From Tamarix chinensis (taxonomy: Eukaryota; Streptophyta; Magnoliopsida; Caryophyllales; Tamaricaceae): 64,000 bases of DNA. The position numbers and the translations under genes are program-made. This document shows positions 46,069-57,719 of this stretch, piece after piece (the stretch's first letter is position 1; every line of letters starts with the position of its first letter). The DNA lies in contig CM060172.1 of the NCBI GenBank assembly GCA_030549775.1, positions 126,655,122 through 126,719,121 on the forward strand, in the 5' to 3' direction. The notes below the pieces were generated by a model, which ran no database searches, was not told the origin of the DNA, and saw only the letters and a program-made list of their open reading frames with translations.

Positions 46069-46499
46069 TGTAAAACCCCAAAAATTCACTATATATATAT
46101 ATTTGAAATGGAAGTAATTAAAATAGACATACTTAAAACTTGTGAATTTTGGGAATGTTACCGCCACACTTAGTACCAGACCGGTTCACTCCGACCGTTA
46201 CAGTACCAAGTGCTAAGGCTAAAAGAATTTTTTTATCAAACTTTAATTAATACTTAAATCAAGAGCGCATAACATTCAAAAATTAGAGTATGCATAAAAG
46301 AATTGTAATTCATATTCAAAAGAGAGATAAACTTACAACCGATAAAAAGTTCATTTAAAATACTCAATACAAGATAATAATTCAAAAGGGATCAATTGGA
46401 TACAGAAGAAATAAAAAAAGGAATTAAATCGCGTAAAAAGTAAATATGGCCACGAAACTCTCAAACTTGGAGCCAAAACATGCTCAATGCTTAGCCCCG

Positions 46500-46607
46500 A
46501 CTGATGTCTCGCCCACCTACACCAAGTCAGAAGAGCATACTACTCGTGGGAATGAGCAACACCCATGAAACGGGTGATCAGTACGCTACATACTGAGTAA
46601 GATAACC
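46500..46607 (-). promoter_or_regulatory. TTACTCAGTA block of H
   Basis: The minus strand reads TTACTCAGTATGTAGCGTAC, TGATCACCCGTTTCATGGG, TGTTGCTCATTCCCAC and a TTGGTGTAGGTGGGCGAG tail. This is the closest match in the window to the E and A blocks. Confidence 0.5.
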
Positions 46608-46839
46608 GAGCACTAAGGCCAACACATAAGCATATATAATTATGCAAAATAATATTCAACTTACACTTTCAAACCCACACATATAGTACATAAGGTCATG
46701 AAGGAAATTATACAACCTACAAATGATCCAGGACACACATAAAGTACATGATTATTCCAGATTAATTATTTAATTACTCTTTTATTAGAAATCAATTCAC
46801 GCCATTTTCTTTATCAAGTCCACACGAGTACAGGAACCC

Positions 46840-46915
46840 CACTATTTTAGCTGGTGGATCTGTCTGGGTCCGGCTCAACATCTTCCACTTTACGTGATTA
46901 ATGTTTTAAGTATCT
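46840..46915 (-). repeat. Single module copy of H
   Basis: The minus strand has TTAATCACGTAAAGTGGAAG, a GAGCCGGACCCAGAC word, ATCCACCAGC and AAAATAGTGGGG. H carries one copy where D, A, B and I carry several. Confidence 0.6.
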
Positions 46916-47229
46916 TATTTCATCCTGGACATGCATGAATCATTCTCTTTACACTTCACACATCACAAATTATAAAAATCATTCTCATAATTACACTTAA
47001 TCACCACAAACACATGATACCATAAAAACTTTAAGCAGCCAAACCAGACCCTAATTGTCCACAAAAACCCTGGCTCGGTCTCCTACGTACCATTATATTG
47101 CTTCACGTACTAATGTCCATCTAAAGTATTCAACCACCCAAACAACGCTTAAATTACTTTCCTCACATCCCAAACCAACGTTACATACATAAATTTCACT
47201 CACATGCAGCCGTTATACATCCCATACCA

Positions 47230-47885
47230 ACCCTAATACCACCATGCAAACCCTAATACCACCATGTAACCATTAATACCACCATACACACCCTAATACC
47301 ACCATGCAAACCCTAATACCACCGTGAAAAACCTAAGATTCCGTCATACAAAACCCAAAATTCAATCCACACAAAACCAAAGATTCATCCATACCAAACC
47401 CTAGATTCAAACCATATAAAACCCAAAGATTCATCCATACCAAACCCTAAATTCAATCCATACCAAACCAAAGATTCATCCTTACCAACCCTAAATTCGA
47501 ACCATATAAAACCAAAGATTCATCCATACCAAACCCTAAATTCAATCCATACCAAACTAAGGATTCATCCTTACCAAACCCTAAATTTGAACCATATAAA
47601 ACCAAAGATTTATCCATACCAAACCCTAAATTCAACCCATACAAAATCATAACTTAGATTCTCCCATACAACCTCATAAAATATGACATGCAAAACCCTA
47701 AGTCCATCCATATGAAACCAAGGATTCTTCTATGCATGACCATAGATCTTTCCATGCACAACCATAGATTAGAATCTTCCATGTTATACCATAAATTAGA
47801 TTCTCCCATACAAAACCATAAATTAGATTCTCCCATATAAAACCATAGATTAGATTCTCCCATACAACATCATAAATTATATTCT
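47230..47885. repeat. Degenerate minisatellite in H
   Basis: Units with CATACCAAACCCTAAATTCA, CCATAYAAAACC and AAAGATTCATC alternate. The later part (47650-47880) uses TTAGATTCTCCCATA and AAACCATA. Minus-strand open frames therefore read as Gly/Leu/Phe or ESNLW repeats; these are repeat artefacts and not proteins. Confidence 0.7.
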
Positions 47886-48494
47886 CTCACACGAAACCCT
47901 AAATTTCCCATTTTATTCTTCCACTCATGAATCATTAAAATACTTAGGTCAACTCACATCCCTTGGTCAACTTCTTTCCCCCATTCTACTTTTTCATTCT
48001 TTCTCTCACACAAACCACATCAAAACCCTCACATGCATGTCTTACAGGGCCACAACATATATCATCACATATACATCATACACATGCCATATAATAACAC
48101 AAGAACATGCTGGAATTCCACGTCATACCATATACGAAATAATTACAATAATAAACATAGGATGCATATCATACAAAGCATATAATGCAAATCAACACAT
48201 AATAGGCCTTAGTAACCCCTTACCTAAAACGACACCGGTCTTAGAGTACGCTCCTACGCCTCCTTAGGGCTTTGACTGGTCTCACCTATTATAAGGGAAA
48301 AGCTAAAATTAGATTCCCTCCTACCAAAAATACTATTAAATACTAACTTATTATAAGACTAGGTTTTTAGCAAAATAATAATATACTAAAATTAATTATA
48401 AAAAATACTACTAAAAATTCTAATAATAATATTAATATACTTTAAAACGAATGGCGATATAAGGGTTTCTACCCTTCACCAAAATAATGCTACT

Positions 48495-48498
48495 AATG

Positions 48499-48539
<41 letters not shown>

Positions 48540-48865
48540 TTTAATGATAATAAAATATTAGTAATAATAATAATAATAATAATAATATAAGTCTAAAATT
48601 ACAAGGTGGGGTTTTCGAACCTACCTCCAAATAATGAAAGTAATATTCAATAATAGTAATAATAATATCAATAACATATATTACTTATAAAATTAAAATT
48701 AGTAAAGATAATAATAATAATAATAACACTAATAAGAATAATAAATGCTAATGATAATAATAACAAGACTTGATATTTATAATACTACTACTATAATTTA
48801 AAATAGGTACAATAGGGTTCCAATCCTATATAAAATAATAATACTAACACTTGAAAATAATAATA

Positions 48866-48909
<44 letters not shown>

Positions 48910-49195
48910 AATAACAACAACAACAACAACAACACTAATGGTAAAATAGTTGTATTAATAATAATGGAATAAGAATAATAGAAATTCAAAATAGGAAATA
49001 ATAATAATAATTATACTTATAACATATTAATATTAATAATAGTAATAATAAAAATAATAAGGGTAATAGTGCTAAAATCGAATTAAAAATTACAATAGGG
49101 CTTCTGCCCTCAACAGAAATAAAAATAAAACATTAATACTAATAATAATAATAATACATATTAATAATGGAAATAATAATAATAATAATAGTATT
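48495..49195. repeat. Microsatellite cluster in H
   Basis: An (AAT)n run lies at about 48499-48539 and again at 48562-48587. A compound stretch is at about 48855-48935: AAT repeats, then about 14 GAT repeats, then about 7 AAC repeats. Scattered AAT runs continue to about 49195. These are slippage products in AT-rich LTR sequence. Confidence 0.85.
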
Positions 49196-49249
49196 TATAT
49201 TAGAATAAATGAAATAAAATAATTTAAGGCTTGTAAAAATAGGGAAAAA

Positions 49250-50450
49250 GGGTTGAGAGGGTCTAGGGTTCAACCTTAGGCTGGCGGGGATAGGCGGCAA
49301 CGGCGGTGGTGCAAGGCGGCGGCAGCGGCAGGAAAAAGAGAAGAAAAGGGAAAAAGTTAAAGGCTGGGAAAAAAATAAGAAGAAGGAGGGTGGAAGTAAG
49401 GGTGATTATGGTTGCCCAGAAGGAGAGGAACATAATGATGGTGGCGGCGGCGGCGGCGGCCGAATAGGGAAGAAGAAGAGAAAGAGAGAAAGGGAGGGAG
49501 AAAGAGGAAAGGAAAGGTAGGGGAGATAGAGGTGGGTCTGTAGCACAATTTGAGAGGTGAAAGGAGCAGAGGAGGTGGCGGAAGAGGTGGTTAAAGGTGG
49601 TTCGAAGGGCGGTGGAGACAAAAAATAGGGTTGATCGGGAAGGAAAGTTCACACAGCCAGGGCGGTTTGTGTAGGAAAAATCGAGGGATGAGGGAGGCTT
49701 AGTTAGTTAGAGGGCGGTGCAAGGAAGAGTTTGGTAGGCGGATATGGCGGCGAAATTGGCCGAAGGCGGCGGACGAGGCCTCTAAAGGGGTGGCGGCGAC
49801 AAGATAGGTTTTATGGGTTAGGGATCAAAAGCTCGATACCAGGCTCAAACTGGGGGTATTTATAAGTTTTAGAAGGGAGGTTAGGGTTCTGTGGGTCGGC
49901 TACGGGGTAAGGTAGGTAGGGTTCCGGTAGTCGGTGGAGAGGTTGGCCGACAGAAATCAAAACGGGGCAAAGGGTTGTGGTCGACTGGGAGAGAGGAAAA
50001 ATGTGTGAGGAGAGGGGGAGTTAGTTGAGTGAATGACTTGCGAGTCAGAAGGGGAGAGGGAAAAGAGTATCGGCAGGTCAACGGTGCAATCGGCGGTGAA
50101 AAACCAGGGACGAAGCGGTGGTTGCAGGTGTTCGATGGGAATGGCAGGTGCGATCAGGCTGGGGAAGGAGGAAGAAGAGGATGGGGGAAAAACTGGGCGG
50201 TTCGGGGAAGAAAAATAAAAGAAAGAAAAGGAGGAGGATATTTTTTTAACAAAACGCGGCGTACAAGGAAAACATGAAGCCAAACGTGGTGTGGTGAGGG
50301 AGAAGAAAAAAGGCGACGCGTGGGCTGGGCTGGTCGAAGGAAAAAAAAGGGGGGATTGGGCTTCGAGTTGGCCCAGTTCGGGGAGGGAAAAAAGAAAAAG
50401 AAAAGAAAAGAAGAAGAAAGAAAAAGGAAAAAGGGAAAAAGAAAAATATG
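49250..50450. other. GA-rich tract of H (CT-rich on minus)
   Basis: Purine-rich sequence with GGCGGCGGC clusters (49295-49325 and 49440-49460) and more CpG than the surroundings. It is the counterpart of the CT-rich leader in D. Open frames on either strand are low-complexity, and no domain was seen. Confidence 0.55.
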
Positions 50451-50868
50451 AGGGTTGGATTAAATAAATTAAATAGGATATTTGGGATATTTAAAAATAA
50501 TAATATTTAAATCCCTTTTTAGGTTAAGTTAGAATTTTTAAAGATTTTCCATAAATTCCATTTTAATTAGCAAAACACCTAAATTTTCTCCAATTAAATT
50601 ATTTATGAAATGAATAATAATTTGGAACTATTTTCTACTTCTTATTTTAAATAAAATAATTTATTTAATTAATTTCCAAAATAAAATCTTTAATTAGCTA
50701 AAATACCCAAAACTTTTCTAATAAAAATTATTTATTATTGTCTTCTTAAATAGCCCTAATTAATTCCTTTTTATTTTAATAAAAATAATTTATTTAATTA
50801 ATTTTCATAATAAAACCTCATTTAAATATAATTTTTAAAATTAAAAATTTTCGGGGCATTTCAATAAT

Positions 50869-51590
50869 CTGTCTATAACTATATATATAAGATGGTAACT
50901 TTAATCCTACAAGTGTTTTTTTTCCAATAATATAATTTAGGAGAAGTGCATAAGTGCATAGAATATCTTTGAACTATATCAATAGACAAATATAAATTAT
51001 TTTTAATTGAAATTTCTAAGAAGGACGCATTATTTACCTTATAATAATAATTAATGGCTTTATGAAAACAAATAATAATTGAATATGATGATTGTTGACA
51101 TTAAATTTATTACTATTGTTTGCATCCTAATGAAAATATCATTGTAATCATAGTTTATCATTCAAAAGCTATATGATGATTCATATATGATACTTTTCAT
51201 ATCACTAATATAAATAATTTTTAGATACAATATTTTGTTATAAAAGACTAAATCTTCAATTAAATTGAAACAAACATTTGAATTTCTTGCAAGTTGTGTT
51301 AGGAAGCAAAATAGATATTTCTAAGGTAAGAGTTAAGTTCAATCCTTATTATATAATATTTAATTTTTATTGTCCCTCAATAATTTACTCTAGTATATAG
51401 AATAATATATATACAACTATACATATAAGATGGTAACTTTAATCCTATGAGTGTTATTTCTTCCAATAATACAATTTAGCAGAAGTGCATAAGTACATAG
51501 AATATCTTTGGACGATATCAATAGAGAAATATAAATTATTTTTAATTGAAATTTCTAAGAAGATTACTAATAATAATTAATGGTTTCATG
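50869..51590. repeat. Tandem duplication: rest of copy 1 and copy 2
   Basis: Copy 1 resumes with ATAAGATGGTAACTTTAATC and GAAGTGCATAAGTGCATAG and runs to about 51110. Copy 2 starts at about 51100 and repeats the whole unit, including TATAAGATGGTAACTTTAAT at 51424 and GAAGTGCATAAGTACATAG at 51482. The unit without H is about 0.54 kb. Confidence 0.8.
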
Positions 51591-52328
51591 AGAAACCTAT
51601 TTCCTAAGGATTTTAGCTATAAAAAAACTATGCCAAAATAAAATTGCATAAATAATTTTTACAAACCTAATCTAAAACAAATAACAGCTAAATATGATTC
51701 AAATATCATACACTCTTACAAACTTATGACTTAATACATTTATTTGAGAAAAAAAAATAGTACAATAAGATTAAAAAAATAATGTTAAAGGATAGACTAA
51801 ATTCTAAAGCCACCACGTCTGCCGAAAACATTATGCATAACATATCTTGCATGCAGCAAATACCTACAAATGAACAAAAAGTCTTTTAGGATAAATAGAA
51901 GTAATCCTAATCTGAGACCAAATAAAAATTGAATATGATAAAGAACTAAAGACTTGACCTAAATTCCTTATAGAAGAATACATTAGCTTTAATATAGTTA
52001 AATAATATATTAAAATTATAAACATATATGTACATATATGTATAGAAGTCGTAATGTTATAAATATGAAAAAAATAATGAACGTAGCAATCTAATATACT
52101 CCATCATATAATCAAACTAATGTCATGATAAAGTCAACAAAGATAATCTCTATGTTGTAGCATCCATAGCAAAAGAAAAAAATAATACCAGAATATGAAT
52201 CAAACTTTGATGCACACATAAGCACCTATAGTAATGTATAAAAACACCTGTTGTTCTACACCACAAAGATATAGATGGTACAACTACCATTATAAATCCA
52301 TAATTATATTAAAAAAAAGGTCTAAACA

Positions 52329-53740
52329 TTGGATAACATGGATCAACAGTTGTCCAAAACCAGCAACACCATAACCATAAACAAATCAACAAAGCGGATC
52401 AAAAATTTAAGTGTTTTCCAATCATTGGTTGACTTTTCATCCTCACTGATGATCCCTTTACTCTTCTTTGCAAGACCAATTACAAATAAATCATCAATGA
52501 GAACTCTTTTCCCCTTCACACCTTTTATATTATTATCTAATGAATCAGGTCCATTATTAACTTTCTTTATTGGAGTACTGACTTCTTCATAGTCCGATAA
52601 TCCTTGTATACATTAGAATTAAAAGTAAAGTTCAAATTATTAAGGTAACTCCTATGCTATAATCTCATCATCATCACATCATGATCACATTATCACAAAT
52701 CCATAGATTAAGTATACTTTTTTTATTTTTATACCTTATTTTCATCATCATTTTCACTTTTACCAAGCCTAAAAAACAAATTAGAATAAAAACCTTGGTC
52801 ACCCTCAATAAGTCAGTAGTGTTTAACATATTATTAAGGATATGTTGATATATAAAAGCTAAGACATTTAAGAATGAGTTGTAATATACCTCATCACCAG
52901 ACAGTGGAACAATAGTATACTTTGCTACAATAGTAGGGTCATCAATAATCCTACAAATAGAAAATGGTGAACCAAAGGCTTATCTAATAGATAGCAACAA
53001 AAGAACATCCTTGTTTATCATGCGTTAAAGCTCTTATAAATATTATTCATTTGCATCCTATTAAGTATGCAAACATCATTTTAAATCAAGTTTAAATATA
53101 AATAAGAGAGTAAGAGCTTTCATTTTAAATAACCTAAACTCAAAAGGTTGCTTACTGCCATGGACGTCATCTCAAATCTACAACTGAGATACCAATGAGC
53201 CTTGAACAAAACTGATCCCAAAGCAACACAGATACAATATGACTGGCATCAACCACACAAACTTGAACTTTATACCTATTTCCACATAAATCTCATAATC
53301 AAATAAGCATGTTAAAGAAATCAAAATATTGTATTTGAGAACATCAAATCTAAAGTCAAATACCTTGCAATACCAGTGACATTCCTTTTGTTACATTTAG
53401 TACAATCATACTTAATGTCAAAAATACCAAGTTTCTTTGAACACTTGTTGTAGCCAACGTAATACCAGTTGCCACAACTCTCAACCAACCTTATTCTACA
53501 TGCCAACCAATGTTTTCCATCCCAACCAACAAAAAAAGTTGATAAAAAATAAATTTAAAATTAGCACTAAATGGAAGGATAAAAGTTATTGTATACTTTT
53601 GATGTTATTATATTAATTTTATTGTTACTCACCTCACAATCACCTAACTAAAGAGTATTTTTAAACTCATGCTTCTCCAAATCAGCCTCTTCAACGTTAC
53701 AAATTGCTCAGAATTTGTAATTTGAGTAACTGAAAGCCCA
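52329..53740 (-). pseudogene. RPA1-like gene C-terminal part, Helitron 2
   Basis: Minus-strand frames give ITNSEQFVTLK (about 53710), an LEKHEFKNTL piece (53650-53680), and the C-terminal zinc-ribbon domain: RIRLVESCGNWYYVGYNKCS, then KKLGIFDIKYDCTKCNKRNV (53340-53500). A hydrophilic downstream exon with GVKGKRVLIDDLFVIG and GIISEDEKSTNDWK follows (52400-52590). The order equals that of the RPA1-like gene of Helitron 1. As there, the first Cys of the leading CxxC is Tyr (VGYNKC). The N-terminal OB fold is missing. The protein would bind single-stranded DNA; this copy is partial. Confidence 0.7.
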
Positions 53741-55077
53741 CCGCCATCATTCAACATTAGCCTTTATGTTACCACCCCCAACGTGAGGAGATCATACACC
53801 CCCTCTCGTAGTTGCATGAGTCACTTATGATGCCTCCCTTATTATTGTACCAAGTTTTGTCACAGTTAGTTCAACCCTTGCGTGACTTGGTTTGCTTTGA
53901 TTTTGCTCCATTTTCCACACTCCTTTGCTTTAGCATTTCCTTGGTTGTTTAATTAAATTTTAATGTTATATTATTATTGATTATTAAATGGTTTTATGGG
54001 GGTATCAAAGGAGAAGCCTTAGGTTATACATGCTTAGAGACCAAAGATATTTTTAATAAGGATACACATCGTAACTAAGGTTTTGTGTGCAATGTGTATT
54101 TTTGTGTGAGATATCATGTATGGTATTTTTATATAAATAGTGTAATTATGGTAAATTTTATGTATGATATGTTGGTTTGTATGATGGAAAAGTGAGAAAA
54201 ATGTGAAAGCATGCGATAGTGTATTTTGTTGGTTAAGTTGGGTTTAGCAAGTAAAGAAGGTTGGCATGAATCGTTTATCTAAATTAAGCTATGATTTTTT
54301 ACTCATATATGTTATTTGTATGTATACTTTTGGTTAGTATATTATTGAGGATATGTGTTGGAGGGTGAAATTTATTCATATTGGGACTCATAGGGTTTTT
54401 TTTTGTGAAAAAAATATAGGTATTCAGGCTATCTTAAGGGCACATTGGCCAATATGCATAAAATGTGGAATATATAATACTTTAATGTTTTTATTGTTTC
54501 TAAATATGTCAAATATACTATATGGAACATCTAGAGTAATTATGAATGGACTAAGTCTAGTCAAATGAGAAAATGACTTAAATAGGGAATAATAACTCTA
54601 GAGGCAGGTTATTATCTCATGTGTAAAATGTTGGATTTAGACCTTGATTTTTAGATATGTTATTAGCATTGAATTTTTGGAAATTCAAATTAATTTTTAT
54701 AGTTACATGAATCTTATAAAAAAAGTTATGCTTCATTTATAAAATTAGGGTTTTGTAGGGATTTGTGAATTATAACCCTAGAGGTAGACTATAATCGCAC
54801 ATGTAAGATATTAGATTTATACCTTTATTTTTGGATATGTATTCAATGATAATATTTTAAGGATGTATATGAAATTTGGTGATAAAATGACTACCAGGAA
54901 AGAAGTTATACTTAACTTGTGAAATTAGGGTTTCTTAGGGAAAATGTTGTATTTTCCTTGAGAGATGTATTGGTATTCATATGGTTGTATTTTATTTGTT
55001 TTGAATAATTATGTTAATATGGATTATGTGAAGTTCATATGTGCCTGCATGATGATCTTGAGATATATAACTATAAA

Positions 55078-55930
55078 TAAGACACCAATCACTTAGTGAA
55101 AGATCACATAAGCTAGGGCGGATGGGTTGTGTGTCTGTTCCACCAGATAATAATAGTGGTTCAAGAGCATTATTTCCTAAAAGGTGCATCAGATTAATAA
55201 TAATAGGGTTCCTGATCTCAATGTAAATAAGAATATAACCTTAAGATAAATAAATAATGGATAAGACATTAATCACTTAAAGTGAAATAATACGTGAGTC
55301 AAGACTGAGGCCTTGTGTCTGTTCCACCAAATGATAATAGTGAATTGGAAGATTTCTTCCCTAAGATGTGTTTTAAAATTTTCCACTAGTTTAAGTGTAG
55401 TGGATAGGAGTGTGTTGCTCTGGTATATGTTGGATCTGTTTCACCAGATTATGTGGATTTCATGTCTTGAGATATATAACCATGAATAAGACACTAATCA
55501 CTTAGTGAAAGATCACGTGATCTAAGCGGAGGTGTTGTGTATATGTTCCATCGGACGATAATAGTGACTCAAGAGCATTCTTCCCTGAGAGTTGCATTAC
55601 TATTCTACCTGATTAAGAATAGTAGGGTTCAAGAACTCAACGTAAATCAGAATATGACCTTAATATAAATAAATAATGGATAAGACATTAATCATTCAAA
55701 GTGAAATAATACGTGATTTAGAACTGAGGTCTTGTGTTCATTCCACTAAACGATAATAGTGGCTTAGGAACATTCTTCCCTGAGAGGTGTTTTAAATCAT
55801 ACCACTAGTTTAAGTGTAGTGGATATGAGTGTGTTGCTCTAGTATATGTTGGATCCGTTCCACCAGATAATAATAGTAGCTTGGGTGTGTTATGCCTTAA
55901 GATGTGCTTTAGTCCATTCCATCTAGTTAA
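55078..55930 (+). repeat. Four-copy module of element I
   Basis: GACAYYAATCACTTA(AA)GTG words begin at about 55082, 55266, 55491 and 55686. They are followed by GATCACGTGATCT- or AATACGTGAGTCA-like words, GAGGTSTTGTGT, TTCCACC..ACGATAATAGTG and CCCTGAGAGGTGY. The spacing is about 185-225 bp, so the whole region is a degenerate tandem array. Confidence 0.7.
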
Positions 55931-56037
55931 GAATAGCAGAGTCCCTAAACTCAACTTAAATAAAAATACAGATTATGATTATATCTAATAATGAGTTTTG
56001 GATTCAATCTTTACCTTGCATCATATTATGCTAACAT

Positions 56038-56570
56038 TGATGAGTACATATTTTGATATATTTTATACCTCTTTAATCTTAGTTTTCGGTCTTTTAATGA
56101 GAATAATTATAATGTTATGCCTAAGTGATAATAATCTTATATATTTTATTATTTGAGCTAAAATAATATAAAATAAATGAGTTAAAAGTATAAGATTTTT
56201 TTATTAATTTTTCTAATGTTATTTTGTAGGTAAAAAAAATATTTGGGTCTTTTAGACCAAAGGCCCAAAAGAGACAAAGGAGTGGTGTAGGCCAACACAA
56301 AGTAAAAAAAAAGGAAAAAAAGAAATTAAGGAGAGGTGGTGTGCCGCAAGAGAATAAAACTTTTTTTTATAAATAGAGGATCAAGAGGCAACGAGCAAGA
56401 GAGGAGCGAAAAAGAAACGTGTAGGCAAAGAAAAAAGAAGAAGAAAAAGAGTGCAGGAGAAAAAGTGAGTGAGAGTCAGCGAGCAAAGAGGAGAGAAAAG
56501 TAGAAGAAAATGCAAAAAAAGCGAGCAGGAATAAGGCTGACGAGCACGGATGGTCATGCTAGAGGAAACA
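56038..56570 (+). mobile_element. Element K, 533-bp solo LTR inside I
   Basis: It starts TGATGAGTACATATTTTGAT and ends GCTAGAGGAAACA. The flanking 5-mers AACAT (56033-56037) and TACAT (56571-56575) differ at one position. Comparison with E at 26785-26810 shows that this stretch is an insertion, since the flanks join to a continuous E-like sequence. It contains TATAAATA (56368-56375) followed by a purine-rich leader. The TGATGAG start is common in plant gypsy LTRs. No internal domain or second LTR is nearby. Confidence 0.65.
56368..56375 (+). promoter_or_regulatory. TATA box of solo LTR K
   Basis: TATAAATA in TTTTTTATAAATAGAGG, with a purine-rich transcribed-leader-like sequence downstream. 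It could still promote readthrough transcripts. Confidence 0.55.
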
Positions 56571-57530
56571 TACATGCATGTTATTCTCTTATGTGAACTT
56601 ATATATTCTATGGAACCTTGCTACATTTTTATTGTTACCTTACTCGGTGCGTAATGTATTGATATCCTTTTTATGAGTGTTGCTCTTTCTCTTGAGCAAA
56701 TGACCTGGGTGATTTTGTGTAGGTCAAGGAAGACCATCTTGATGACTTTGCTGCTTAAGATACCTTGATTGTGGATGAGTGATTCTTGTGTATTAGGCTT
56801 GATCATGGAGTTGTGTTATCTAGTTCTTAGTTTGCCTCAGATACCTTATAGGATTCTTAGTTCTAATGTATCCCTCTTATGCATTTTAGCTATTGTACTC
56901 GGAGTTAACCTCCAAAATTTTAACTAAGTTTATGAATATCTCTCATCATCAATTTATCTTGTTTCAAGTGTTTTTCCTTATATTCAATATAAAGATAGTA
57001 TGGTAATATAGACTTATATTGATTACAATGATAACACCCACTTATGTTGTTATTACACTTTTATTTAAAATAAAACTTTTTAGTAGTAATTTTTGGGATG
57101 TTAAAATAACACAAGGTTAAGATCTTGATTAAAGGGAGAAATACAAGCAACAATTTGATTTAAGGTGAGAGGAGGTCATGAGAATACCCACAAAGTCAAA
57201 GGGGTTGACCTCAAAAGTCAAAATAGATTGAAAACTATAAAATTAACTCTAGTTGATGCCTGATCGTCCGACTCATAAGCATAGTCAACCACTGACTCCT
57301 AAAACTTATATTCTACCATTTTAATCTAATTTATGTAATCCATTTTTACCCCATACCAAATACACATAAAATATCATATCACACATATAATATCTACCTA
57401 TAACTTCTAAGATCAAGTTCACATAACATAACAAATTGCACTTATGGGAAATAAGGTATTACATGAGGAAACTTCCATAAGTAGATGAGGAACCACATTA
57501 CTTGAGTATAACTAAATGGTGTTATTTTCG

Positions 57531-57719
57531 TAAATATTTATGTCTTTATGTTATAGGTCAAAAACTACTCCCATTGTATAAGGAAAATACTCCTAAGTTG
57601 CAGAAAAAATTATAGTATTTGAATGTTAGAATAAAGACTGGTTAATTTATAAATATTTAGGTTTTTATGTTACATATTGAAAACTACGTATAATGTAAAA
57701 GGAAACTATCTCTAGGTGG
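57531..57719. repeat. Two-copy tandem repeat, about 119 bp
   Basis: TAAATATTTATGTCTTTATG, CAAAAACTACTCCCAT and AAGGAAAATACTCCTAAG at 57531-57600 recur with changes at 57650-57719 (TAAATATTTAGGTTTTTATG, GAAAACTACGTATAAT, AAGGAAACTATCTC). Confidence 0.6.

Larger units (their letters stand above)
46069..50863 (-). mobile_element. Element H, 4795-bp LTR-like element
   Basis: On plus it starts TGTAAAACCCCAAAAATTC (inverted 3' end) and stops TTTTCGGGGCATTTCA (inverted 5' end). ATAAT flanks it at 46064-46068 and 50864-50868. The intact second copy of the surrounding duplication (around 51405) confirms the empty site. In minus orientation H contains an AT-rich 5' part, a CT-rich, CpG-bearing tract (GA-rich on plus, 49250-50450), microsatellites, a minisatellite, one copy of the module (46840-46915), the TTACTCAGTA block (46500-46607) and the CGGTAACATTCC signature (46155). 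It has no coding region. It belongs with A to E. Confidence 0.82.
50864..53760 (-). mobile_element. Helitron 2, right internal part
   Basis: After H the older Helitron resumes with the rest of duplication copy 1, the second copy (to about 51590), AT-rich sequence without genes (51590-52320), and the RPA1-like remnant. I could not find its 5' TC end (GA on plus). It may have been lost or lie beyond element I. Confidence 0.45.
53768..57105 (+). mobile_element. Element I, E-like LTR element, 5' end uncertain
   Basis: The 3' end ATTTTTGGGATGTTAAA at 57105 is one base off GATGTTACA and is preceded by GATAACACCCACTTATG (57030), as in E. The interior parallels E (GTTGGCATGAA, TTGGGACTCATAGGG), then four module copies (55078-55930), and the TTACTCGGTGCGTAATGTAT block (56641). 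The sequence after the end is ATAAC, but no matching 5-mer was found at the left. A TGTTACCACCCCCAACG at 53768 could be a decayed start. A solo LTR (56038-56570) is inserted in it. Confidence 0.55.

Noticed and set aside
47453..47863. Repetitive Gly/Leu/Phe and ESNLW peptides on minus
   Set aside because: They arise from the minisatellite inside non-coding element H.
48798..48989. Poly-Ser/Leu open frame
   Set aside because: It is a direct translation of the GAT/AAT/AAC microsatellites.
49263..50283. Several overlapping open frames on both strands
   Set aside because: They lie in the GA-rich leader of H, are low-complexity, and no start context or domain supports them.
52329..52592. Plus-strand 87-codon open frame
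   Set aside because: The minus strand of this stretch fits the tail of the RPA1-like gene in order and position, so the plus frame is taken as a shadow.
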